From the NCBI RefSeq assembly GCF_024979255.1, contig NZ_JANLCN010000011.1, positions 1-64,000 of the forward strand: a DNA stretch of 64,000 nt. Reading direction: 5' to 3'. This document shows, in pieces, positions 1 through 10,268 of the stretch (position 1 is its first letter; each line of letters opens with the position of its first letter). The stretch comes from Herbiconiux moechotypicola (GTDB lineage: Bacteria; Actinomycetota; Actinomycetes; Actinomycetales; Microbacteriaceae). The notes beneath the pieces are model-generated. The model was not told the origin of the DNA. It saw only the letters and a program-made list of their open reading frames with translations, and ran no database searches. A program made the translations under genes and the position numbers.

Positions 1-107
1 GCGCCGACTACATCAAGGCCGTCTGGAACATCGCCAACTGGTCCAACGTCGCTTCGCGGCTCGCCGCCGCCCGCACCAAGACCGAAGGCCTGCTGGTACT
101 GTCATAA
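1..107 (+). CDS. sodA: Superoxide dismutase (Fe/Mn), C-terminal fragment
   Basis: Only the last 34 codons are in the window, read from base 3 to a TAA at 105-107. The fragment contains ADYIKAVWNIANWSNVASR, the conserved C-terminal part of iron/manganese superoxide dismutases (the usual D-Y-x-x-x-x-W-N-x-x-N-W pattern). The enzyme dismutes superoxide to oxygen and peroxide in the cytoplasm. The metal ligands lie upstream and cannot be checked, so the Mn/Fe preference is unknown. The family call rests on this short motif alone. Confidence 0.75.
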   Translation, partial: ADYIKAVWNIANWSNVASRLAAARTKTEGLLVLS

Positions 108-1220
<1,113 letters not shown>

Positions 1221-1254
1221 CGTCTCACCAGCACTGACACCTCACCACCTCAGT

Positions 1255-1289
1255 CCGGTGGCGCGCCCGCACTCGAGGCGCGCCACCGG
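1255..1289 (+). other. Intercistronic 13-bp perfect hairpin between gap and pgk
   Basis: CCGGTGGCGCGCC and its exact complement are separated by a 9-nt loop, 35 nt after the gap stop and 26 nt before the pgk start. There is no T-run. It could be a partial terminator or an mRNA-stability element that raises gap expression over pgk and tpiA; the sequence alone cannot decide. Confidence 0.6.
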
Positions 1290-1315
1290 TTCCTGACTCG
1301 ATCGAAAGCGAATCC

Positions 1316-2520
<1,205 letters not shown>

Positions 2521-2530
<10 letters not shown>

Positions 2531-3309
2531 CCCGCACCCCGCTCATCGCCGGCAACTGGAAGATGAACCTCGACCACCTGCAGGCGATCGCCTTCGTGCA
2601 GAAGCTCGCGTGGTCTCTCGACGACGCAAAGCACGACTTCGACGCCGTCGAGGTGGCCGTCTTCCCGCCGTTCACCGACCTCCGCTCGGTGCAGACGCTC
2701 GTGTCGGCCGACAAGCTCTCCCTCGCCTACGGCGGTCAGGACATCTCGCAGCACGAGTCCGGCGCCTACACCGGTGAGATCTCGGGCGCGTTCCTCGCCC
2801 AGCTCGACACGAAATACGTGATCATCGGCCACTCCGAGCGGCGCACGCTGCACGGCGAGACCGACGAGATCGTCGCGGCGAAGACCAAGGCAGCCATCGG
2901 CCACGGCATCGTGCCCATCGTGTGCGTGGGCGAGACCAGCGACGACCTCGAGAAGTTCGGGCCGAGCGCCGTTCCGGTGGCCCAGCTCAAGGTGGCCCTC
3001 GAGGGCCTGAAGCCCGGCGCCGACATGGTCGTGGCCTACGAGCCCGTGTGGGCGATCGGCTCCGGCCAGGCGGCCACGCCCGAGCAGGCGCAGACGGTGT
3101 GCGCGGCCCTCCGCGCGGTCGTCTCCGAGGCGCTCGGCGCCGACGCGGCCGCGGCCACGCGCATCCTGTACGGCGGTTCGGTGAAGTCGGGCAACATCGC
3201 CGGCTTCATGCGCGAGCCCGACGTCGACGGCGCGCTCGTGGGTGGTGCGAGCCTCGACGTGGCCGAGTTCGCCGCGATCGTGCGCTACCAGAAGCACGTC
3301 GGGGTCTGA
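2521..3309 (+). CDS. tpiA: Triosephosphate isomerase
   Basis: Interconverts dihydroxyacetone phosphate and glyceraldehyde-3-phosphate. The 262-residue TIM barrel shows all catalytic residues: Asn12 and Lys14 in AGNWKMN, His104 in IIGHSERR and Glu174 in AYEPVWAIG, plus the C-terminal phosphate-binding YGGSVKSGN. The ATG lies inside the end of pgk (10-bp overlap). Third gene of the glycolytic operon. Confidence 0.97.
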
Positions 3310-3348
3310 GCTCGCCGGGCGGAAGCCCGATCCGAGCACGACTCACGG

Positions 3349-3354
3349 TATACT
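3349..3354 (+). promoter_or_regulatory. Putative -10 element (TATACT) for secG
   Basis: TATACT, unusually A+T-rich for this window, lies 53 nt before the secG start. A convincing -35 is not visible. A small hairpin (GGAGC/GCTCC) follows in the leader. This suggests secG is transcribed separately from tpiA. Confidence 0.5.
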
Positions 3355-3407
3355 GTCCGTGGTCTTCGGGGGAGCGATTCGGCTCCTCCGTCTGTGAAAG
3401 GCAAGTA

Positions 3408-3659
3408 GTGCAAATCCTTCAGGTCGTCCTCCAGGTGATCCTCGGCATCACGAGCCTCCTGCTGACGCTCCTCATCCTGCTCCACAAGGGGCGCGGCGGC
3501 GGGCTCTCCGACATGTTCGGCGGCGGCGTCACGTCCAGCCTCGGCGCTTCGGGCGTCGCGGAACGCAATCTCAACCGCATCACGGTGATCCTGGGGCTCG
3601 TCTGGGTGACGAGCATCATCATCCTGGGTCTTATCACCAAGTTCGACTCGGGTCTCTGA
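3408..3659 (+). CDS. secG: Preprotein translocase subunit SecG
   Basis: Small membrane subunit of the SecYEG channel, 83 residues. Two hydrophobic segments (about 4-24 and 57-77) flank the conserved cytoplasmic loop with HKGRGGGLSDMFGGG, typical of SecG. The GTG start at 3408 is preceded by GAAAGGCAAG. The open frame continues far upstream through tpiA, but that portion is out of frame with any SecG sequence. secG follows tpiA in many actinobacteria. Confidence 0.95.
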   Translation: MQILQVVLQVILGITSLLLTLLILLHKGRGGGLSDMFGGGVTSSLGASGVAERNLNRITVILGLVWVTSIIILGLITKFDSGL

Positions 3660-3703
3660 GTCCGTTCTCGAACACAGTCACTTCCAGCTAGGGGGAAACA
3701 GAC

Positions 3704-4069
3704 ATGGCATCTGGAGGAAGCGCGATCCGTGGATCGCGAGTCGGCGCAGGTCCGATGGGGGAGCAGGATCGCGGCTTCCACGCGGAGCGCATCCAGGTCT
3801 CGTACTGGGACGCACTCGGCAACGAGACGGTGCGCTACTTCGCCGCCAACCTGCCCGACGACGAGATCCCCGAGACCATCGATTGCCCCACGTCGGGGCT
3901 GCCCGCCGGTCGCGACAAGGCCAACCCGCCGTCGGTGGCGAAGCTCGAGCCGTACAAGACGCACCTCGCCTACGTGAAGGAGCGCCGCACCGAGAAGGAG
4001 GCGGAGCAGCTTCTCGAAGACGCCCTGCAGCAGCTGCGGGAGCGCCGGGGCACGACAGCCGCTTCCTGA
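3704..4069 (+). CDS. rbpA: RNA polymerase-binding protein RbpA, divergent paralogue
   Basis: RbpA binds RNA polymerase and principal sigma factors and stabilises open promoter complexes in actinobacteria. This 121-residue protein has the family N-terminal tail (AIRGSRVGAGPMGE, residues 7-20), a core with DDEIPETIDC around 52-61, and a C-terminal sigma-interaction helix rich in ERR/EKEAEQLLEDA. Only one cysteine (Cys61) remains, so it cannot form the four-ligand zinc site seen in the second copy at 60.8 kb. The ATG follows GGGGGAAACAG. It sits after secG and ends just before a strong bidirectional terminator. Its role beside the canonical copy is unknown. Confidence 0.85.
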   Translation: MASGGSAIRGSRVGAGPMGEQDRGFHAERIQVSYWDALGNETVRYFAANLPDDEIPETIDCPTSGLPAGRDKANPPSVAKLEPYKTHLAYVKERRTEKEAEQLLEDALQQLRERRGTTAAS

Positions 4070-4101
4070 GCCGATAGCTCAGCCCGGGCCACAGCATCCG
4101 A

Positions 4102-4151
4102 AACCCGAAAAGGGCACTCTCACAATGACGTGAGAGTGCCCTTTTCGGGTT
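4102..4151. terminator. Bidirectional terminator, perfect 22-bp stem
   Basis: Two exactly complementary 22-nt arms flank a 6-nt loop (AATGAC). Each arm contains AAAAGGGC or its complement, so the transcript of either strand ends in a T-rich run (CCCTTTTCGGGTT). It lies 32 nt after the rbpA-like stop and 10 nt after the pgl stop, so it can terminate both convergent units. Confidence 0.9.
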
Positions 4152-4161
4152 GAAGCAGAAC

Positions 4162-4932
4162 TCAGTACGACGGAGCGATGAGCCCCTCGGGCACCTCGGC
4201 AGCGGCTTCGCGGTCGACGAAGAACACCGTCCGCTTGCGTCCCTCGGCGCCCGCCACGGGCACCTCGTCGATGCTCGCACCCGCGAGCGCCAGACCGATG
4301 GCCGAGGCCTTGTCGCCGCCTGCCAGCACCATCCAGATGCGGTCTGCCGACTGGATGACCGGCAGGGTGAGGCTGAGGCGCAGCGGAGGCGGCTTGGGGG
4401 AGTTGCGCACCGGAACGACGGTCGCGTCGGTGATGCGGATCTCGTCGTGGCCCGGGAAGAGCGACGCGATGTGCCCGTCGGGCCCCACACCGAGGAACAT
4501 GATGTCGAAGCGGGGGTACAGCGCGCCCTCCGGCGCCGCCGCGGCGAGCTCGGCCGCGTAGACGCGCGCCGCCTCGTCGAGATCGGCGATCTCGTCGGAG
4601 GCCGGGAAGGCGTGCACCTGAGACTCCACCACGGGCACGTGGTCGAGCAGCGCCTCACGGGCCTGCAGCTCGTTGCGGTCGGCGTCGTCTTTCGGCACGA
4701 ACCGCTCGTCGCCCCACCAGAAGTGCAGGCGCGACCAGTCGATGGTGTGCGAGGCCGATGACGCGCGGATCGCCGCGAGCACCGCCGCCCCCATGGTTCC
4801 GCCGGTCAGCACGATGTGGGCCTCCTCGAACTCGTCGAGGATGTCGATCACCTTCGTGATGAACCGGGCGGCGACCGAGCCGGCCAGCGACTCCTTGTCG
4901 GGGTGGACGAGCACACGGCGATCCGTCGTCAT
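4162..4932 (-). CDS. pgl: 6-phosphogluconolactonase
   Basis: Hydrolyses 6-phosphogluconolactone to 6-phosphogluconate, the second oxidative pentose-phosphate step. The 256-residue protein belongs to the SugarP_isomerase/DevB fold: LTGGTMGAAVL near residue 42, HFWWGDERFVP around 69-79, and the active-site region FLGVGPDGHIASLFPG at about 145-160. It is last in the minus-strand run tkt-tal-pgi-zwf-opcA-pgl, 24 nt after opcA, and ends at the shared terminator. Confidence 0.95.
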   Translation of the reverse strand: MTTDRRVLVHPDKESLAGSVAARFITKVIDILDEFEEAHIVLTGGTMGAAVLAAIRASSASHTIDWSRLHFWWGDERFVPKDDADRNELQAREALLDHVPVVESQVHAFPASDEIADLDEAARVYAAELAAAAPEGALYPRFDIMFLGVGPDGHIASLFPGHDEIRITDATVVPVRNSPKPPPLRLSLTLPVIQSADRIWMVLAGGDKASAIGLALAGASIDEVPVAGAEGRKRTVFFVDREAAAEVPEGLIAPSY

Positions 4933-4956
4933 AGGGCTACACCTTCACTGTCGTCG

Positions 4957-5928
4957 TCAGACCGGGTCGCCGGCGGAGTCGTTCGTCTCGAGCAACTCGG
5001 CCAGCCCCTGGGAGATGACTTCACCATACAGGTCGTCGGGGTCGAGCCTGCGCAGCTCCTCCGCCAGGCAGTCGCGGAGGTTGCGTCGCGGCAGCGCCAG
5101 GTCGTGGGTGGGCTGCTTCGGCTGGCTCAGACGCGCCACGTTGGGGATGTCGCGCACGAGCTCGATCGGCCCGTTCTCCCGCGTGAGCACCACGCCGTGG
5201 ATGCCGCTGGAGCCGTTGGCCGCCCGCGAGAGCGTGCCGTAGGCCACGGGCACCTTCAGCTGGTGGCGGAGCCAAGCGGCCAGCAGGAGCGTGGACGGCG
5301 AGTCGGATGCGCCTGACACGTCGATCGCGGTCACCGGCAGGTAGGGCGGTTGGTCGAGCACCGCGGCGAGCTGCGCGCGCCACAACGTGAGGCGCGTCCA
5401 GGCGAAGTCGGTGTCACCCGGCTTGTAGCTCGCGGCGCGCTTGAGCAGCGCCTCCTTCGGGTTCTCCTGGTTCGACGAGTCGGTGATGCGACGCGTCGCA
5501 ATACGGCCCAGGTCGGATGCGGAGACGTCGTCGGGCGCGGCACCGGGCCACCACACGACCACGGGGGCGTCCGAGAGCAGGAGACCCGTCACCAGCCCCT
5601 CCTGGTCGCTCGCCGCGGCGCCGTAGGCGCGCAGCACGATGACCTCGCTCGCCCCCGCGTCGCCGCCCACGCGGATCTGCGCGTCGAGGCGGGCGCCGCG
5701 GCCGGTGCTGCCGTCGTCGTGCGCGTCGGTGGAGACCACGATCACCCGCATCGGGTGCTCGCGCGAGGCGTCGTTGGCCGCCTCGATGGCGTCCTCCTCC
5801 TCACCGAGCGAGGTGACGATCACGAGGGTGAGAACGCGCCCGAGGGCGACGGCACCACCCTCCTCGCGGATCTTGACCAGGGATTTCGAGATCTTGCTGG
5901 TCGTGGTGTCGGGCAGGTCGACGATCAC
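4957..5928 (-). CDS. opcA: Glucose-6-phosphate dehydrogenase assembly protein OpcA
   Basis: OpcA is an allosteric or assembly partner of glucose-6-phosphate dehydrogenase in cyanobacteria and actinobacteria. The 323-residue product starts MIVDLPDTTTSKISKSLVKI, a typical actinobacterial OpcA N-terminus, and carries LLLSDAPVVVWWPG and LGRIATRRITDSS in the middle. It overlaps zwf by 4 bp and is followed by pgl, the standard zwf-opcA-pgl arrangement, which suggests stoichiometric co-translation with Zwf. Confidence 0.95.
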   Translation of the reverse strand: MIVDLPDTTTSKISKSLVKIREEGGAVALGRVLTLVIVTSLGEEEDAIEAANDASREHPMRVIVVSTDAHDDGSTGRGARLDAQIRVGGDAGASEVIVLRAYGAAASDQEGLVTGLLLSDAPVVVWWPGAAPDDVSASDLGRIATRRITDSSNQENPKEALLKRAASYKPGDTDFAWTRLTLWRAQLAAVLDQPPYLPVTAIDVSGASDSPSTLLLAAWLRHQLKVPVAYGTLSRAANGSSGIHGVVLTRENGPIELVRDIPNVARLSQPKQPTHDLALPRRNLRDCLAEELRRLDPDDLYGEVISQGLAELLETNDSAGDPV

Positions 5929-7466
5929 GGACGCCTCCAGGTTCTTCCATCGCGGGCGAGCAGTTCGTCGGCCGAGCTGGGGCCCCAGGTTCCGGGCCGA
6001 TACTGCTCGGGCTGACCCTGGGTCGCCCAGTACTCTTCGATCGGGTCGAGGATCATCCAGGAGAGCTCGACCTCCTTCTGACGCGGGAACAGCGGCGGGT
6101 CGCCGAGCAGCACGTCGAGGATGAGACGCTCGTAGGCTTCGGGGCTGGCCTCGGTGAAGGCGTGCCCGTAGCCGAAGTCCATCGTCACGTCGCGCACCTG
6201 CACGCCCGCGCCCGGCACCTTCGAGCCGAACCGGATCGTGACGCCCTCGTCGGGCTGCACCCGGATGACGAGCGCGTTCTGGCCGAGCTCCGAGGTCTGG
6301 CTCTCGGCGAACAGGTACTGCGGGGCGCGCTTGAACACCACAGCGATCTCGGTCACGCGGCGGCCGAGACGCTTGCCTGCACGCAAGTAGAACGGCACTC
6401 CGGCCCAGCGGCGGGTGCCGATGTCGAGCTTCACGGCCGCGTAGGTCTCCGTGGTCGACTGCGGGTTCATCCCGTCTTCCTCGAGGAAGCCGAGCACCTT
6501 CTCGCCGCCCTGCCAGCCACCGGAGTACTGGCCCCGGGCGGTGACGGTGCTGAGATCATCCGGGAGCTTGACCGCGGCCAGCACCTTCTCCTTCTCGGCG
6601 CGCAGGTCGGCGGCGTCGAACGAGATGGGCTCCTCCATGGCCGTGAGGGCCATGAGCTGCAGCAGGTGGTTCTGGATGACGTCGCGGGCCGCGCCGATGC
6701 CGTCGTAGTAGCCGGCACGGCCACCCACGCCGATGTCCTCGGCCATGGTGATCTGCACGTGGTCGACGTAGTTGGCGTTCCAGATGGGCTCGTAGAGCTG
6801 GTTGGCGAAGCGGAGGGCCAGGATGTTCTGGACCGTCTCCTTGCCGAGGTAGTGGTCGATGCGGAACACCGAGTCGGGCGGGAAGACCGACTCCACCACG
6901 TCGTTCAGCTCGATGGCGGTGGTGAGGTCGCTTCCGAAGGGCTTCTCGATCACCACGCGGCGCCAGCGGTCGGCCTGCTGGTCGGCCAGGCCGGAGCGGC
7001 GCAGCTGCTCGGTGACGAGCGGGAACGCCTTCGGCGGGATGGACAGGTAGAACGCGTAGTTGCCCATGGTGCCGCGGTCGCGGTCGAGCTCGTCGATGGT
7101 CGACTTCAGCTGCTCGAACGCTTTGTCGTCGTCGAACTCGCCGGAGACGAAGCGGATCCCCTCGGAGAGCTGACGCCACACGTCCTCGTCGAACGGGGTG
7201 CGCGAGTGCTCCTTCACGGCGTCGTGCACGACGCGCTCGAAGTCCTGGTCCTCCCAGTCGCGCCGGGCGAACCCGACGAGGGAGAACCCGGGCGGCAGGA
7301 GACCGCGGCTGGCGAGGTCGTAGACCGCGGGCATCAGCTTCTTGCGGGAGAGGTCGCCGGTCACACCGAAGATCACGAGACCCGAGGGCCCCGCGATCCG
7401 GTTGAGTCGGCGATCGGTCGGAAGCCGGAGCGGGTTGTACTCCGGCGTTATCTCGACGGGAGGCAT
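5925..7466 (-). CDS. zwf: Glucose-6-phosphate 1-dehydrogenase
   Basis: Oxidises glucose-6-phosphate to 6-phosphogluconolactone with NADP, the entry to the pentose-phosphate pathway. The 513-residue protein has the dinucleotide-binding GVTGDLSRKK (34-43) and the active-site signature RIDHYLGKE (202-210). Its length is normal. The ATG at 7466 lies 45 nt downstream of pgi, and the stop overlaps opcA by 4 bp. Confidence 0.97.
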   Translation of the reverse strand: MPPVEITPEYNPLRLPTDRRLNRIAGPSGLVIFGVTGDLSRKKLMPAVYDLASRGLLPPGFSLVGFARRDWEDQDFERVVHDAVKEHSRTPFDEDVWRQLSEGIRFVSGEFDDDKAFEQLKSTIDELDRDRGTMGNYAFYLSIPPKAFPLVTEQLRRSGLADQQADRWRRVVIEKPFGSDLTTAIELNDVVESVFPPDSVFRIDHYLGKETVQNILALRFANQLYEPIWNANYVDHVQITMAEDIGVGGRAGYYDGIGAARDVIQNHLLQLMALTAMEEPISFDAADLRAEKEKVLAAVKLPDDLSTVTARGQYSGGWQGGEKVLGFLEEDGMNPQSTTETYAAVKLDIGTRRWAGVPFYLRAGKRLGRRVTEIAVVFKRAPQYLFAESQTSELGQNALVIRVQPDEGVTIRFGSKVPGAGVQVRDVTMDFGYGHAFTEASPEAYERLILDVLLGDPPLFPRQKEVELSWMILDPIEEYWATQGQPEQYRPGTWGPSSADELLARDGRTWRRP

Positions 7467-7511
7467 TGAACTCCTTGGATCGTGGCGGGCGGCGAGGCGG
7501 GCGGCCGGGCG

Positions 7512-9116
7512 TCAGCGCAGAGCGCTGAGCAGGGTCGCCGCACCGGTCGCCGCATCGGTGAGGTTGAGGCGGAGCACAGGGCGGCCGTGCTCGGTGAGAA
7601 CCGCTGCATCGCCCGTTGCCTGGGCCTGGATGAGCTGGCCGAAGGTGAACGGGCGGTCGGGGATCTCGAGGTCGTCGGAGGCGTTCGCGGTGATCTGCAG
7701 GAACACTCCCTCGGCCGGGCCGCCCTTGTGGTACTGGCCGGTCGAGTGCAGGAATCGCGGTCCCCAGCCGAAGGTGACGGGCCGGCCGGCCCGGGCCGCG
7801 AGCAGGTCGCGCAGTTCGGCGAGCTCGGGATGCGCTACGCGGTCGACGTAGGCCATGACGGCCAGGTATCCGGTGGCGGGCAGTTCGGAGAGGAGCTTCT
7901 CCACGGCGGAGGCCACGGAGTCGGTTCCGTCGACCACAGCGGCCGTGCCCCGCACCTCGATGCCGGCGTCGACGAAGGCCGGAGCCTCCGGCGCGGGCCG
8001 GTCGTCGAGCAGGGCGCGCGCGGCGGCTTTGGCCGCCTCGACGTCGGGCTGGTCGAACGGGTCGATGCCGAGCAGGCGCCCGGCGACGGCCACGGCGTAC
8101 TCCCAGGTGAGGAACATCGCACCGAGCGAACCGCTGATGAGAAGTTCGCCGGGGTGGTGCTCGCGCAGGTGGAAGGCGTGGGCGTTGTCGACCAGGCGCA
8201 CGACCTGGAGGTCGGCGAGCGACTCGGTGAGCTCGGGTGACTCCGTGTCGAGCACGACGGGAAGGAGTCCCTTGCCCGACTTGCCGGTCGACTCGGCGAT
8301 CAGCTGCTCGGCCCAGTCGGCGAAGCCCACGATGTGGGTGCCGTCGGCGACGATTCCGATCTTGTCGCGCAGCGGAGAGGTGCCGCCCAGCACCGCGCCG
8401 AGGATCAGCCCGAAGTTGTCGGCGCCGTCATCGGCGAGGTTGAGAGAGATGGCCTCCGCCTCGTCGAGCAGTTCACCCACGTCGACGCCCGCGAGTCCTG
8501 ACGGCACGAGGCCGAAGGCCGTGAGGGCCGAGTAGCGGCCGCCGACGTTCGGGTCGGCGAGGAAGACACGGTAGCCCGCGTCGCGGGCGTGCGTCTCCAG
8601 CGGCGAACCGGGGTCGGTGACCACGACGATGCGCGTGGCGGGATCGATGCCGGCGGCGCGGAAAGCGGACTCGTAGGCACGGCGCTGGCTGTCGGTCTCC
8701 AGGGTGCCGCCCGACTTCGACGACGCCACGAGGACGGTGGACTCCAGCCGATCGGCCAGGGCGGCGCGGATCTGGCCGGGATCGGTCGAATCGAGCACAG
8801 TCAGCTCGACGCCCAGCGTGCGGGTGATGACCTCGGGGGCGAGCGACGAACCGCCCATACCGGCGAGCACGACGTGGTCGACGCCCGCGGCGAGGAGCTC
8901 CTCGCGCAGAGCCGCGATCTCGGCGACGAGCGGACGGGATACCGAGACGGCCTCCGTCCAGCCCAGCCGCTTCGCCGCCTCGGGCTCGGCGGCAGGACCC
9001 CAGAGGGCGGGGTCCTGCGCCGTGATGCCCGAGGCCACCAGATCGGCCGCCAGCAGCGGCACGTGCGTCTCGACGGCGCGCTTCGCGTCGCCCGAGACGT
9101 GGATGGCGATGGTCAC
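7512..9116 (-). CDS. pgi: Glucose-6-phosphate isomerase
   Basis: Interconverts glucose-6-phosphate and fructose-6-phosphate, linking glycolysis and the pentose-phosphate pathway. The 534-residue protein shows two SIS-type sugar-phosphate domains: MGGSSLAPEV and SSKSGGTLET in the first, the PGI signature GGRYSALTAFG near residues 188-198, and HSTGQYHKGGP close to the C-terminus. It belongs to the divergent PGI subgroup common in actinobacteria, located between tal and zwf. It starts 10 nt downstream of the tal stop. Confidence 0.93.
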   Translation of the reverse strand: MTIAIHVSGDAKRAVETHVPLLAADLVASGITAQDPALWGPAAEPEAAKRLGWTEAVSVSRPLVAEIAALREELLAAGVDHVVLAGMGGSSLAPEVITRTLGVELTVLDSTDPGQIRAALADRLESTVLVASSKSGGTLETDSQRRAYESAFRAAGIDPATRIVVVTDPGSPLETHARDAGYRVFLADPNVGGRYSALTAFGLVPSGLAGVDVGELLDEAEAISLNLADDGADNFGLILGAVLGGTSPLRDKIGIVADGTHIVGFADWAEQLIAESTGKSGKGLLPVVLDTESPELTESLADLQVVRLVDNAHAFHLREHHPGELLISGSLGAMFLTWEYAVAVAGRLLGIDPFDQPDVEAAKAAARALLDDRPAPEAPAFVDAGIEVRGTAAVVDGTDSVASAVEKLLSELPATGYLAVMAYVDRVAHPELAELRDLLAARAGRPVTFGWGPRFLHSTGQYHKGGPAEGVFLQITANASDDLEIPDRPFTFGQLIQAQATGDAAVLTEHGRPVLRLNLTDAATGAATLLSALR

Positions 9117-9126
9117 TGCTCGAAGG

Positions 9127-10239
9127 TCACTTCGCGGCTTCGAGGGCGGCCGTGACGGTGTCGAGAAGCTCGTTCCAGGAGACGATGAACTTCTCCACGC
9201 CCTCCTTCTCCAGCAGCTCGGTCACCTCGGCGTACGAGATGCCCTGCGCGGCGACCGCGTCGAGCACCTTGTTCGCGGCGGCGTAGGAGCCGTCGATGGT
9301 GTCGCCACGGATGACGCCGTGGTCGAAGGTGGCGTCGAGAGTCTTCTCGGGCATGGTGTTGACGACCTCGGGGGCGGCGAGCTCCACCACGTAGGTGGTG
9401 TCGGGCACACTCGGGTCTTTCACACCGGTCGAGGCCCAGAGCGGACGCTGCTTGTTGGCGCCGGCCTCGAGCAGGAGCTTCGCGCGCTCGGTGGTGAAGG
9501 CCTGCTCGTACACCTCGTAGGCCAGCTGGGCGTTCGCGACGCCCGCCTTGCTCTTGAGGGCGAGCGCCTCGTCGGTGCCGACCGCCGCGAGTCGCTTGTC
9601 GATCTCGGTGTCGACGCGCGACACGAAGAACGACGCCACGGAGTGGATCTTCGAGAGGTCGAGGCCGGCGGCCTTGGCCTGCTCGAGACCCGCGAGGTAG
9701 GCGTTGATGACGTCGCGGTAGCGCTCGAGCGAGAAGATGAGCGTGACGTTCACCGAGATGCCCGCCGCGATGGTGGCGGTGATGGCCTCGAGACCCTCGA
9801 CCGTGGCCGGGATCTTGATGAGCACGTTCTCGCGGTCGACCTTGGCGTAGAGCGCCTTGGCCTGGTCGATGGTGCCCTGCGCGTCGTGCGCGAGACCCGG
9901 CTCGACCTCGATCGAGACGCGGCCGTCGAACCCGGCGGTGGCGTCGTAGATCGGCTTGAAGATGTCGCTGGCGGCCGCGACGTCGTCGGTGGTGATCTCG
10001 AACACCGCGGTGGTCACATCCGTGCCGGCCTTGGCCAGCACCGCGACCTGCTCGGCGTAGGCCTCGCCCTTGGCGAGAGCGCCCGCGAAGATCGTGGGGT
10101 TGGTGGTGACGCCGACGACGTTCTTCTCGTCGATCAGCTTCTGCAGGCCGCCGGAGGCGATGCGCTCGCGCGAGAGGTCGTCGAGCCAGATGCTGACGCC
10201 GACGGCGGAGAGCTGCTGGGTGGGGGTTGCTTCGGTCAT
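9127..10239 (-). CDS. tal: Transaldolase
   Basis: Transfers a dihydroxyacetone unit between sugar phosphates in the non-oxidative pentose-phosphate pathway. The 370-residue protein has [12 protein letters not shown] near the N-terminus (Asp20/Asp21), VTTNPT (44-49) and Schiff-base Lys142 in VLIKIPAT. The frame is open further upstream, but the ATG at 10239 is preferred because AAGGAG precedes it and family homology begins there. It lies 29 nt after tkt. Confidence 0.96.
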   Translation of the reverse strand: MTEATPTQQLSAVGVSIWLDDLSRERIASGGLQKLIDEKNVVGVTTNPTIFAGALAKGEAYAEQVAVLAKAGTDVTTAVFEITTDDVAAASDIFKPIYDATAGFDGRVSIEVEPGLAHDAQGTIDQAKALYAKVDRENVLIKIPATVEGLEAITATIAAGISVNVTLIFSLERYRDVINAYLAGLEQAKAAGLDLSKIHSVASFFVSRVDTEIDKRLAAVGTDEALALKSKAGVANAQLAYEVYEQAFTTERAKLLLEAGANKQRPLWASTGVKDPSVPDTTYVVELAAPEVVNTMPEKTLDATFDHGVIRGDTIDGSYAAANKVLDAVAAQGISYAEVTELLEKEGVEKFIVSWNELLDTVTAALEAAK

Positions 10240-10268
10240 GACTTCTTCTGTCTCCTTGGTGCCGGCGC

